Positions 1-7,098 of a stretch of DNA of 11,775 nt are shown piece after piece; position 1 is the stretch's first letter, and every line of letters begins with the position of its first letter. The DNA lies in contig CAPBNZ010000056.1 in NCBI GenBank assembly GCA_948585895.1, forward strand, positions 1-11,775, given 5' to 3'. The notes beneath the pieces are model-generated. The model was given only the letters and a program-made list of their open reading frames with translations, had not been told where the DNA came from and did not search any database. Source of the stretch: an uncultured Clostridia bacterium. GTDB lineage: Bacteria > Bacillota > Clostridia > TANB77 > CAG-508. A program made the position numbers and the translations under genes.

Positions 1-70
1 TTAACTAATTTTTTATAAAATTTTTAAGCCATAAACTAATATGTTTTAACTTAAACGGAGATTAATATAT

Positions 71-289
71 ATGAAGGTTGCAATTGTTACAGAAGAAATT
101 GATGTGGGGAAAATAGAAGCATTAAAAAATGGAACAATATTAATTTCAAATGCTAAAGAAGGACTATTTGTTAAAACAAAAGAAGGAATTTTAAAGGTTT
201 TGGAGATTCAAGGGGAAAATGCTAAAAGAATGCCAATTCAGGATTTTTTAAGAGGGAATAAGATAGAAAAATCTGAAATTTTTGAATGA
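71..289 (+). CDS. Isolated C-terminal domain of methionyl-tRNA formyltransferase (Fmt remnant or stand-alone domain)
   Basis: The 72 residues match the end of methionyl-tRNA formyltransferase, the enzyme that formylates initiator Met-tRNA. Visible marks of the Fmt C-terminal OB-like domain are NGTIL (20-24), GLFVKTKEGILKVLEIQ (31-47), KRM (52-54) and the terminal FLRGNKIE (59-66). A full Fmt is about 310 residues; the catalytic formyltransferase domain and the first part of the C-terminal domain are absent. All three frames of bases 1-70 contain stops, so no upstream Fmt coding is visible, and an in-frame TAA lies at 47-49. A GGAG at 57-60 sits 10 bases before the ATG, so the piece may still be translated. 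It could be a decayed or rearranged fmt, or a small domain protein with a tRNA-binding role; the latter is inference. The family match is fairly sure, the status as an active gene is not. Confidence 0.6.
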   Translation: MKVAIVTEEIDVGKIEALKNGTILISNAKEGLFVKTKEGILKVLEIQGENAKRMPIQDFLRGNKIEKSEIFE

Positions 290-370
290 AAGAATAATTT
301 TGCTTGACCATTTAGAAAATAGATTGCTTTTGAATGGTTATGACAAATTCTTAAAATTTATTCAAAATGG

Positions 371-399
371 TTGTAAAAATAGCGAAAAATTGATATACT
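371..399 (+). promoter_or_regulatory. Sigma-A promoter candidate with extended -10 for the asp23 gene train
   Basis: TTGTAA (371-376) is separated by 17 bases from TATACT (394-399), and TG stands one base before the -10 (391-392), giving an extended -10. Transcription would start near 406, about 48 bases before the asp23 start codon. The -10 lies inside the left arm of a perfect inverted repeat (391-424), so promoter use may be controlled there. Predicted by eye only. Confidence 0.5.
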
Positions 400-430
400 T
401 GATACGAGAAAATAAAGTATATCAGTTTTT
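391..430 (+). repeat. Perfect 10-bp inverted repeat (operator or terminator) upstream of asp23
   Basis: TGATATACTT (391-400) and AAGTATATCA (415-424) are exact reverse complements separated by 14 bases, and a run of T residues follows (426-431). A third partial copy, TGATATAC, lies at 431-438. As RNA, the hairpin plus T run could end transcription coming from the fmt piece. As DNA, the left arm covers the -10 box of the candidate promoter and the right arm covers the initially transcribed region, a typical place for a repressor site. The AT-only core makes a weak stem, so both readings stay open. Confidence 0.5.
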
Positions 431-453
431 TGATATACAAAGGAGGATTTTAT

Positions 454-903
454 ATGAAGGAAGAAAATCAAGAAAAAGGAGAAATTGTAGAATTAGAAGA
501 AGAAATAAAAACAGAAAATGAAGGAATACACATATCAAATGATGTTGTGGCAGTAATTGCAGGAGTAGCCGTATCAGAAGTTCCAGGAGTAGCTGGGATG
601 GCAGGAGGATTTGCAGGAGGGATTTCAGAAGTTTTTAGTGGTAAGAAAAATTTAGCAAAAGGAATAAAAGTTGATGTATTAGAAGCACAAGCCAAAATAG
701 ATGTTAATATCATAGTAGAATATGGCTCAAGAATACCAGATGTAGCTTTTGAAATTCAAAACAGAGTAAAAAAAGCAGTAGAAAGTATGACAGGACTAAA
801 AGTAGAAGAAGTTAATGTACATGTACAAGGTGTTGATACAGATAGTGCTAAGGGAGACAAAAACCAAGAAGAAGTTTTAGAGGAAACCAAGAAGGAAGAT
901 TAA
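454..903 (+). CDS. Asp23/Gls24 family envelope stress protein
   Basis: The 149-residue product belongs to the Asp23/Gls24 (DUF322) family of small cytoplasmic proteins that collect at the membrane and take part in cell-envelope homeostasis. After an acidic, charged N-terminus (1-24) comes the family core GIHISNDVVAVIAGVAV and VSEVPGVAGM (40-49), then a glycine-rich stretch, the KGIKVDV and DVNIIVEYG strands, the helix with RVKKAVESMTGL, and EVNVHVQGV. The tail is acidic and probably disordered. The ATG at 454 is chosen because AAAGGAGG ends about 7 bases before it; an in-frame TTG at 430 lies upstream of that ribosome binding site. The next gene encodes an AmaP-like anchor, the usual partner that ties Asp23 to the membrane. 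Family assignment is secure; the exact physiological role is not. Confidence 0.9.
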   Translation: MKEENQEKGEIVELEEEIKTENEGIHISNDVVAVIAGVAVSEVPGVAGMAGGFAGGISEVFSGKKNLAKGIKVDVLEAQAKIDVNIIVEYGSRIPDVAFEIQNRVKKAVESMTGLKVEEVNVHVQGVDTDSAKGDKNQEEVLEETKKED

Positions 904-932
904 AGATAAAAAGTAAACTAGGAGGAAATGAA

Positions 933-1487
933 ATGAAAATTTTAGAAAAAATCACACTAATTATTTATTCTAATATTATGTTGATATTATCTGTTATTTT
1001 ATGCTTGTTAATATTTGGATGGCTAGATATTGGGATGGCAGGAGATATTATAACAAAAATTATAGTAGGAGAAACATCTAGCAAAGTATTACTTGGAGTA
1101 AGTGTTATATTTATTTTATTATCTATTAAATGTATCTTTTTTGATACCACATCAAGAGAACAAATTAAAGAAAGACAAGGGGTATTGTTAGAAAACGAAA
1201 GTGGAAAACTTATGATTTCAAAAGAAACGATAGAAAATTTAGTAAATTCAGTAGCTTTAAATTTTCAAAGTGCAGAAGAGGTAACTACAAGAGTAGAATT
1301 AGATAAAGAAAATAATGTAAAAGTATTTGTTAATTTAGTTGTAAATGAAGAAGCAGTGATAAAAGATTTATCAACCAATTTACAAGCAAGAATCAAAGAA
1401 AAAGTTAAAACAGCAACAGATTTGGAAGTAAAAGAAGTTAATATAACAGTAAAAAAGGTTGCTCCTAAACAACAAGAAGTAGAATAA
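933..1487 (+). CDS. amaP: AmaP-like alkaline shock response membrane anchor protein
   Basis: The 184-residue protein has two membrane segments near the N-terminus (about 7-30 and 52-70) and a soluble cytoplasmic part. This is the layout of AmaP, which in staphylococci anchors Asp23 to the membrane. The soluble half (NLVNSVALNFQ, VKVFVNLVVNEE, RIKEKVKTATDLEVKEVNITVKKV) resembles a diverged Asp23 fold, and its ending parallels RVKKAVESMTGLKVEEVNVHV in the preceding gene. The ribosome binding site AGGAGG lies at 921-926, 6 bases before the ATG. The gene follows asp23 by 29 bases, which fits co-transcription and a physical partnership. No signal peptide is seen beyond the first membrane segment. 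Confidence 0.8.
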   Translation: MKILEKITLIIYSNIMLILSVILCLLIFGWLDIGMAGDIITKIIVGETSSKVLLGVSVIFILLSIKCIFFDTTSREQIKERQGVLLENESGKLMISKETIENLVNSVALNFQSAEEVTTRVELDKENNVKVFVNLVVNEEAVIKDLSTNLQARIKEKVKTATDLEVKEVNITVKKVAPKQQEVE

Positions 1488-1598
1488 AATAATGGAATAC
1501 TTCTATATAAAAAGAGCTATCATTAGGTAGACACGAGTAAAAAGTGTTAATAGTAGGAGAGTGAAAAATACTAACAAAGAGAAAGGAAAGTGAAAAAA

Positions 1599-1799
1599 AT
1601 GAACCTAAAAGAATTTTGGAGTAATTATAAAGGGGCAATTATAGGGATTATTGTAGCAATATTGATTTTAATAACTAGGTTACATGATTTAATATTAGCC
1701 ATTGTAGTTCTAGTAATAGGAGCATTTATTGGGAATTATGTACAACAAAATAAAGAATATGTCAAAACAAAATTGAAATCTTTTATTGATAAAATGTAG
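1599..1799 (+). CDS. DUF2273 small membrane protein
   Basis: This 66-residue protein is mostly two adjacent hydrophobic segments (about 12-26 and 30-48) with a short basic cytoplasmic tail, as in DUF2273 proteins that are regularly encoded beside Asp23 and AmaP. Its biochemical function is unknown; a role in the Asp23-AmaP envelope complex is inferred from neighbourhood only. Start choice: AGGAA at 1584-1588 is 10 bases from the ATG at 1599, whereas the in-frame GTG at 1590 would leave almost no spacing. A 111-base gap separates it from amaP; I see no convincing hairpin or promoter there. Confidence 0.75.
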   Translation: MNLKEFWSNYKGAIIGIIVAILILITRLHDLILAIVVLVIGAFIGNYVQQNKEYVKTKLKSFIDKM

Positions 1800-1818
1800 C
1801 ACTAAGAAAGGAAGTAAT

Positions 1819-2226
1819 ATGAATAGAACAGCTATCAGAGAACAAACTTTTAAATTAATTTATAGTTTAGAAATACAAAAACAAGAAGATTTAAAAGAAG
1901 CAATAGAATTATATATAGAAAGCAATCAGATTACAGATAAAAATGCAGAGGCCTATATAACAGACGCTATTTTTGGTATTCAAAAAAATAGAAACGAAAT
2001 TATAAATCAGATTGAGAAAAATTTAAAATCTGATTGGAGATTAGAAAGAATTTCTAAAATTGATATTGCTATTTTAAAATTAGCAATTTACGAATTAACC
2101 TATACAGAAGTACCATTTAAGGTAGCTATTAATGAGGCAGTAGAATTGGCAAAAAAATATGGAGAAGAATCTTCTAAAAACTTTGTAAATGGAATTTTAG
2201 CAAGTGTAGTAAAAAACAGAAGCTAA
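1819..2226 (+). CDS. nusB: Transcription antitermination factor NusB
   Basis: The 135-residue product matches NusB, which pairs with NusE (ribosomal protein S10), binds boxA RNA and helps RNA polymerase read through rRNA operons. The all-helical family pattern is complete: N-terminal RTAIREQTFKLIYSLE (3-18), the central WRLERISKIDIAILKLAIYEL (73-93), and VPFKVAINEAVELAKKYGEESSKNFVNGIL (98-127). Length is typical. The ATG at 1819 follows GAAAGGAAG with good spacing; an in-frame ATG at 1786 overlaps the end of the DUF2273 gene and adds residues with no family match. The following xseA and xseB are common neighbours in Clostridia. Confidence 0.95.
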   Translation: MNRTAIREQTFKLIYSLEIQKQEDLKEAIELYIESNQITDKNAEAYITDAIFGIQKNRNEIINQIEKNLKSDWRLERISKIDIAILKLAIYELTYTEVPFKVAINEAVELAKKYGEESSKNFVNGILASVVKNRS

Positions 2227-2323
2227 AACACTTTCTGAGTAAGCTCAATAGTAAGAAAATCGAACCTTTATATGTACCAATACTTTTTTAGAACTAAAAA
2301 TAAGAGAGGGATGCAGTAAAAAT

Positions 2324-3517
2324 ATGAAGTATGCAGATATGGCTATAACTGTTTCTGACTTGAATCAATATGTTAAAAACAAAATAGCAGAAGATGAGTA
2401 TCTAAATAATATATTGGTAAAAGGAGAAATTTCTAATTTTAAAAATCACTATACAGGACATATGTATTTTACCTTAAAAGATGAAAAATCTTTAATCAAA
2501 TGTATTATGTTCAAATCCTATACACAAAAATTAAACTTCATGCCAAAAGATGGAATGAAGGTATTTCTTTTTGGAAGTGTATCTGTTTTTGAAAGAGATG
2601 GCGTCTACCAAATTTATGTAAAAGCAATGGAGGAAGATGGTTTAGGAGATTTATATACTACTTATCAAGAACTAAAAAATAAACTGGAAGAACAAGGATT
2701 ATTTGATGAAGAACATAAAGCACCAATTCCTATGATGCCAAAAATAATAGGTGTGTTAACCTCACAAACAGGTTCTGTTATTCGAGATATCATCAATGTG
2801 TCAACAAGAAGAAATCCAAATGTGGTGATTCGATTATTACCTGTTCCTGTACAAGGAGATGGTGCAGCTGAAAAAATAGCATATGGTATTGAATATATGA
2901 ATCGAAATAAATTAGCAGATGTGTTAATTTTAGCAAGAGGAGGAGGCTCGTTAGAAGATTTATGGCCCTTTAATGAAGAAGTGGTAGCACATAGTATATA
3001 CCATTCAGAAATTCCAATCATTTCAGCAGTGGGACATGAAACAGATTTTACAATTGCAGACTTTGTGGCAGATTTAAGAGCATCAACGCCATCAGCAGCA
3101 GCTGAATTGGCAGTACCAGATATTTATGAAGTAAAACAGAAAATAAAAACTTATCAAAGTCAATTGAGAATGTTTCTAATCAAAAAAGTTGAAGTTATGA
3201 GACTACGATATGAAAAAAGCATGTCAAGTTCCGTTTTTAAAGAACCAACAAGAAGAATTCAAGAGAGTTATATTAGAATAGACCATCAAATAAAGCAATT
3301 AGAAAATTTAATTTTGGTTAAACAAGAAAAAGAGAACACAAAATATAGTAAACTAATTGCCAAATTAGATGCGTATAGTCCATTAAAAACATTGGCAAGA
3401 GGATATTCTATTACACAAAAAGACGGAAAAGCAGTCAAATCAAGAAAGGAACTAAAAGAGGACGATATTGTGGAACTTCGCTTCATAGATGGACAAAAAC
3501 AGGCTAAAATCCTGTAA
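2324..3517 (+). CDS. xseA: Exodeoxyribonuclease VII large subunit
   Basis: XseA forms exonuclease VII with several XseB copies and degrades single-stranded DNA to oligonucleotides in both directions. The 397 residues show the N-terminal OB-fold (about 5-100, including KGEISNFK and SGHMYFTLKD-like GHMYFTLKD) followed by the catalytic domain, with PKIIGVLTSQTGSVIRDI (139-156), LARGGGSLEDLWPFNEE (203-219), AVGHETDFTIADFVAD (235-250) and RASTPSAAAELAVP (252-265). A coiled-coil-like region (about 266-345) and the C-terminal LARGYSI motif follow. Length is normal and no frame break is seen. The ATG is preceded by GAGAGGG at a slightly long spacing of about 13 bases. The 97-base gap after nusB shows no clear terminator. 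Confidence 0.97.
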   Translation: MKYADMAITVSDLNQYVKNKIAEDEYLNNILVKGEISNFKNHYTGHMYFTLKDEKSLIKCIMFKSYTQKLNFMPKDGMKVFLFGSVSVFERDGVYQIYVKAMEEDGLGDLYTTYQELKNKLEEQGLFDEEHKAPIPMMPKIIGVLTSQTGSVIRDIINVSTRRNPNVVIRLLPVPVQGDGAAEKIAYGIEYMNRNKLADVLILARGGGSLEDLWPFNEEVVAHSIYHSEIPIISAVGHETDFTIADFVADLRASTPSAAAELAVPDIYEVKQKIKTYQSQLRMFLIKKVEVMRLRYEKSMSSSVFKEPTRRIQESYIRIDHQIKQLENLILVKQEKENTKYSKLIAKLDAYSPLKTLARGYSITQKDGKAVKSRKELKEDDIVELRFIDGQKQAKIL

Positions 3518-3560
3518 TTTATAGAGGAGTTTTAGATAAAAAATCAAAAGGGAGGTTAAA

Positions 3561-3782
3561 ATGAGCAAAAGTTTTGAAGAACAAATAGAACAATTGGAAA
3601 GTATAGTAAAGGAGCTGGAAAAAGGAGAATTAACATTGGAAGATTCTGTTACAAAATTTGAAGAAGGGATAAAAATATCCAGAGAGTGCAATAAAACACT
3701 AGAGGAAGCAGAAAAGAAAATAACGATTTTAGTAAATCAAGATGGAGAAATGAAGGAGGAAAAATTTAATACAGAAGAATAA
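3561..3782 (+). CDS. xseB: Exodeoxyribonuclease VII small subunit
   Basis: The 73-residue helical protein matches XseB, the regulatory and stabilising small subunit that binds the coiled-coil part of XseA. The family core SFEEQIEQLESIVKELEKGE (4-23) continues with LTLEDSVTKFEEGIKISREC and a C-terminal helix LEEAEKKITIL. GGGAGG at 3551-3556 precedes the ATG. It follows xseA by 43 bases, so the two subunits are almost certainly co-transcribed. Confidence 0.95.
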   Translation: MSKSFEEQIEQLESIVKELEKGELTLEDSVTKFEEGIKISRECNKTLEEAEKKITILVNQDGEMKEEKFNTEE

Positions 3783-3812
3783 AGTTTTAGGATAAAGGGG
3801 AGAAAACGGAAA

Positions 3813-4254
3813 ATGAATGATTTTGTTACATTTGTACAAAACAAATATATATATGTACCATTTTTTTTATGGTTTGGGATACAATTGTTTAAACTAATTT
3901 ATGATTTAGTTACAACAAAAAGATTTAATTTTAAAAGAATTATGGGGGCAGGACGGAATGCCAAGTTCTCATTCGGCAGTAGTAGCGGGATTAGCAACAT
4001 TAATTGGAAAATATGAAGGAGTAGGAACACCTATATTTGCTTTAGCATTGATTGTAGCATTTGTTGTTATGTATGATGCATGTGGAGTAAGAAGAGCAGC
4101 AGGGAAGCAAGCAGCTTTGTTGAATAAATTAATTGAAACACCAGGCTTAACAAGTATGCAAGTTTCAGAGAGACTAGTAGAAGTATTAGGACATACACCA
4201 GTACAAGTATTTGTAGGTGGCATGATAGGAGTAATTGCAGGATTAATTATTTGA
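3813..4254 (+). CDS. Divergent PAP2 family membrane protein, read through a +1 shift at CGG-A
   Basis: Two overlapping frames together encode one complete divergent PAP2 (DUF212/YuiD-like) protein. Frame one gives residues 1-47, with a membrane segment (about 11-32) and RIMGAG; frame two, entered at GGA 3955-3957, gives 48-146, including GMPSSHSAVVAGLATLIG, YDACGVRRAAGKQAALLN and a C-terminal hydrophobic segment ending LIGVIAGLII-like (MIGVIAGLII). The join makes GAGGMPSSHSA, the strongly conserved centre of the family. The extra C at 3954 creates an in-frame CGG; without recoding, the frame stops at 4014-4016 after 20 wrong residues. Related PAP2 enzymes remove phosphate from lipid phosphates, but the activity of this divergent group is not established. 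The 146-residue total is the normal family length, arguing that the gene is functional. An internal ATG at 3958 lacks a ribosome binding site. Confidence 0.85.
3954..3957 (+). other. Candidate +1 recoding site CGG-A in the divergent PAP2 gene
   Basis: The incoming frame reads GCA GGA CGG AAT; the family sequence resumes one base later as GGA ATG CCA. Removing C3954 restores one continuous frame. The site falls exactly at a conserved glycine just before PSSHS. The preceding P-site codon is GGA, which would pair poorly after a one-base slip to GAC, so out-of-frame decoding of GGA in an empty A site, or four-base decoding of CGGA, fits better than P-site slippage. Shift inferred from conservation, not measured. 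Confidence 0.65.
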
Positions 4255-4280
4255 TATGTAATAGTAAAGGAATATAAGGT

Positions 4281-5165
4281 ATGAAAAAATTAGAAGAACA
4301 AGGAGAGATTGGTAATTCAATAGAAGAAAGAAGAAACAAAGTAGAAAAATTGCATAAGGAAGGAAAAACGCAACAAGAAATGGCACAAATATTAGGTTAT
4401 TCAAAAGCAACTATAATAAAGGATATAGCATATTTAAAAGAACAAGGAAGAATCATAGGAAGACGACAGATGCAACAAAAAATACAGGAAGAAAGAAGAA
4501 AAGAAATAAAAAAATTGATTAAAGATGGGAAAACTCAAAAAGAGATGGCGCAACAGTTGAAATGTTCAGAGATGGCAATATCAAATGAGGTAAAATATTT
4601 GGAAGAGCATGGAGAAGTATCTGATTTAATACAGGAAAGAAGAAAAATAGTAAAAGAATTATACAAAAAGGGAAAAACTCAAAAAGAGATAGCACAAGAA
4701 TTAAAGGTTTCAGTGTCAACCATATCCAATGATATAACATATTGGAAACAGCAAGAAAGAATGGTATCAGAAACACAAATTATGAAATTATGTGAAGAGT
4801 TTGATGGTCAAGAAGAAAGCCTGATAAGCTTTAGAATCTATATTACAGAATGCAAAAATAGATTTAGGCAAGGAAAACTACAAAAGGAAGAAATTTCAAC
4901 AATAGAAAGAATTACCGAACGAACAAAAAGTTATGGAGATATTATCTTTTGTTTAAAAATAGAGTTAAGATATAGACAATTTAAAAGAGCAATGCAATTT
5001 GCAAATTATCAAATGAATAATGAAACATTAACAGAAGAGCAGAAAGATAATATTAGAAAACTAAAACAACAAATTCAAAAAGCAAATGATACCTATATAG
5101 CAACCAGGGAATTAAAAAAAGGAGGGAAGATACAGCAGGCAGTGCTTTTAGAAACAGAGAGGTAA
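4281..5165 (+). CDS. Protein with three tandem helix-turn-helix repeats, function unknown
   Basis: I do not recognise this 294-residue protein as a named family. Residues 17-58, 72-113 and 120-161 are three diverged copies of the same unit: ERR, a basic helix, then (E/D/K)GKTQ(Q/K)E(M/I)AQ-L, a turn, a serine-containing recognition helix, and a (Y/W)L/WK-EQ-like helix. Each looks like a Trp-repressor or sigma-region-4-type DNA-binding helix-turn-helix. The first 16 residues (LEEQGEIGNSIEERR) resemble the junction between units 2 and 3 (LEEHGEVSDLIQERR), as if the gene begins in the middle of an earlier unit. The rest (162-294) is charged and helical, without enzyme motifs or membrane segments. 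It starts 26 bases after the PAP2 gene, probably in the same transcript. A DNA-binding regulator with several contacts is likely; targets are unknown. Confidence 0.7.
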   Translation: MKKLEEQGEIGNSIEERRNKVEKLHKEGKTQQEMAQILGYSKATIIKDIAYLKEQGRIIGRRQMQQKIQEERRKEIKKLIKDGKTQKEMAQQLKCSEMAISNEVKYLEEHGEVSDLIQERRKIVKELYKKGKTQKEIAQELKVSVSTISNDITYWKQQERMVSETQIMKLCEEFDGQEESLISFRIYITECKNRFRQGKLQKEEISTIERITERTKSYGDIIFCLKIELRYRQFKRAMQFANYQMNNETLTEEQKDNIRKLKQQIQKANDTYIATRELKKGGKIQQAVLLETER

Positions 5166-5253
5166 TAGAATTAAATCAAAGATTATCACAAAAAAATGAG
5201 AAGACAAAGCAAAAAGGATGATAATAAAGAAGAAAAATAAGGAGGAATAAATT

Positions 5254-6918
5254 ATGACAGATATTGAAATAGCAAGAAGTACCAAACTAGAAAAAATTGT
5301 GGAGGTAGCAAAAAAAGTAGGAATTGAGGAGGAAGATTTAGAACAGTATGGAAAATATAAAGCAAAAATATCTGAAAAAGTTTACCAAAACTTAAAAGAA
5401 AAGAAAGATGGAAAACTAATTTTAGTAACAGCAGTTAATCCAACACCATTAGGAGAAGGAAAAACAACCATATCAATCGCTGTAGCAGATGGATTGAGAA
5501 CCATAGGAAAGAAATCAATCATAGCTTTAAGAGAACCTTCTTTAGGACCAGTATTTGGTATTAAGGGTGGTGCAACAGGAGGAGGAAAAGTACAAATAGC
5601 ACCAATGGAAGATATCAACTTGCATTTTACAGGAGATATTCATGCTATTACAGCTGCTAATAATTTATTAGCAAGCTTAATTGATAATCATATCTATTAT
5701 GGAAATGAATTGGAATTTGAAAGAATTGTATGGAAAAGATGTGTAGATTTAAATGATAGACAATTAAGGGAAGTAGAAACAGGATTATCAGGAGAAAAGA
5801 AGATTGTAACTAGACATGATAAATTTGATATTACAGTAGCTTCTGAAATTATGGCAATTGTATGTCTAGCAACTGATATAAATGATTTAAAACAAAAATT
5901 AGGAAATATCTTAATTGGATATAACAGACAAGCAGAACCAATTTATGCGAAACAATTAAATGCACAAGGAGCGATGGCAGTTTTATTAAAAGATGCAATA
6001 AAACCAAATTTAGTACAAACATTAGAACATACACCAGCAATTATTCATGGAGGACCATTTGCCAATATAGCACATGGATGTAACAGTATTATGGCAACTA
6101 AATTAGCTTTAAAATTGGGAGACTATGTTATTACAGAAGCTGGATTTGGAGCAGACTTAGGAGCAGAGAAATTTATTGATATCAAATGTAGAAAAGCAGG
6201 AATCAAGCCAGATGCAGTTGTATTGGTAGCAACCATAAAAGCAATTAAATACCACGGTGGTGTAGAAAAAGATAAAATACAAGAAGAAAATATTGAGGGG
6301 ATTGAAAAAGGAATCGATAATTTATATCGTCATATTGACAACCTAAAAAATAAGTTTGGACTAAATGTTATTGTAGCTTTAAATAGATATATACAAGACA
6401 CAGAAAAAGAAATCGAATTTTTAAAAGAAAAATTAGCAGAAAAAGATGTAGAACTAAGCTTAGTAGAAGGTTGGGCAAAAGGGGGAGAAGGAGCTAGAGA
6501 TATTGCAGAAAAATTAGTAAAATTAACAGAACAACCAGAAGAAAACTTCCAATACATGTATGAACTAGAAGATTCTATTCAAACTAAAATAGAAAAAATA
6601 GCAACCAAAATTTATGGTGCAAAAGGGGTAGAGTATTCAGAAGCAGCCCTTCAAGAAATTAAAAAGATAGAAGAATTGGGATTTGGAAATTTACCAGTTT
6701 GTATTGCTAAAACACAATATTCTTTTTCAGATGATGCTAAAAATTTAGAATGTAAAGGAGATTATAACATTACCATTCGAGATATTCAATTAAAAACAGG
6801 TGCAGGATTTGTAGTTGCTTTAGCTGGAAAAATTATGACAATGCCAGGACTTCCAAAGGTACCATCAGCAGAAAGCATAGATATTGATGAAAACGGAGAT
6901 ATTGTAGGAATATTTTAA
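5254..6918 (+). CDS. fhs: Formate-tetrahydrofolate ligase
   Basis: This enzyme joins formate to tetrahydrofolate with ATP, giving 10-formyltetrahydrofolate for purine synthesis, initiator-tRNA formylation and, in acetogens, the methyl branch of the Wood-Ljungdahl pathway. The 554-residue product is full length. Visible marks are the P-loop TPLGEGKTT (64-72), REPSLGPVFGIKGGATGGG (92-110), DINLHFTGDIHAIT and NNLLA, HGGPFANIAHG, TEAGFGADLGAEKF, KYHGGV, and the C-terminal GAGFVVALAGKIMTMPGLPKVPSA. GGAGG (5241-5245) stands before the ATG. An 88-base gap follows the helix-turn-helix gene, without an evident terminator or promoter. A hairpin terminator closes the transcript right after the gene. The presence of fhs alone does not show acetogenesis. 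Confidence 0.98.
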   Translation: MTDIEIARSTKLEKIVEVAKKVGIEEEDLEQYGKYKAKISEKVYQNLKEKKDGKLILVTAVNPTPLGEGKTTISIAVADGLRTIGKKSIIALREPSLGPVFGIKGGATGGGKVQIAPMEDINLHFTGDIHAITAANNLLASLIDNHIYYGNELEFERIVWKRCVDLNDRQLREVETGLSGEKKIVTRHDKFDITVASEIMAIVCLATDINDLKQKLGNILIGYNRQAEPIYAKQLNAQGAMAVLLKDAIKPNLVQTLEHTPAIIHGGPFANIAHGCNSIMATKLALKLGDYVITEAGFGADLGAEKFIDIKCRKAGIKPDAVVLVATIKAIKYHGGVEKDKIQEENIEGIEKGIDNLYRHIDNLKNKFGLNVIVALNRYIQDTEKEIEFLKEKLAEKDVELSLVEGWAKGGEGARDIAEKLVKLTEQPEENFQYMYELEDSIQTKIEKIATKIYGAKGVEYSEAALQEIKKIEELGFGNLPVCIAKTQYSFSDDAKNLECKGDYNITIRDIQLKTGAGFVVALAGKIMTMPGLPKVPSAESIDIDENGDIVGIF

Positions 6919-6932
6919 TATATAGAAATAAC

Positions 6933-6961
6933 AAAGCCCTTGGTTATAGCCAAGGGTTTTT
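6933..6961 (+). terminator. Rho-independent terminator after fhs
   Basis: CCCTTGG (6937-6943) pairs with CCAAGGG (6950-6956) around a 6-base loop, followed by TTTTT (6957-6961) and preceded by AAA. It is a classic GC-rich stem with a T run, 15 or so bases after the fhs stop codon, and marks the end of the long gene train. Confidence 0.85.
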
Positions 6962-6999
6962 AGGTTAGAGATATACGAAAGAAAAATAGTACCAAACTC

Positions 7000-7028
7000 T
7001 TGTTTTTATTTGAAAAATATAGTATAAT
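7000..7028 (+). promoter_or_regulatory. Sigma-A promoter for uvrA
   Basis: TTGTTT (7000-7005), a 17-base spacer and a perfect TATAAT (7023-7028) form a strong vegetative promoter between the fhs terminator and uvrA. The start would be near 7035, leaving a leader of about 64 bases. This also argues against the in-frame TTG at 7033 as the start codon. I see no clear SOS-type LexA/DinR box overlapping it. Confidence 0.7.
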
Positions 7029-7098
7029 ATAGTTGGTAATAAACAAAAAATGTTATAGGCTTAAGGATTGCGTAGCATTAACGAAACAGGGGGAAATT

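Noticed and set aside
55..70. CGG-A at 56-59 upstream of the fmt piece as a fourth recoding site
   Set aside because: The fmt domain is in the same frame as this CGG rather than the shifted one, and a stop lies three codons upstream; the GGAG here is better read as a ribosome binding site.
282..521. Open frame starting with TTG that overlaps the end of the fmt piece and the start of asp23
   Set aside because: It covers the promoter and ribosome binding site of asp23, has no family resemblance, and its end is asp23 read in another frame.
1488..1598. Possible hairpin or regulatory RNA between amaP and the DUF2273 gene
   Set aside because: Only short, bulged pairings such as GTTAATAGTA with TACTAAC are visible, with no conserved riboswitch features.
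3958..4254. Separate small gene starting at ATG 3958
   Set aside because: No ribosome binding site, and the sequence is the second half of one PAP2 protein whose first half lies directly upstream.
3813..4254. Pseudogene call for the PAP2 gene, uvrA and gpr
   Set aside because: Sequence on both sides of each break keeps all family motifs with no second lesion, and all three share the same type of break.
5166..5253. Tetrahydrofolate riboswitch before fhs
   Set aside because: The 88-base gap is A-rich and lacks the paired elements needed for such a riboswitch.
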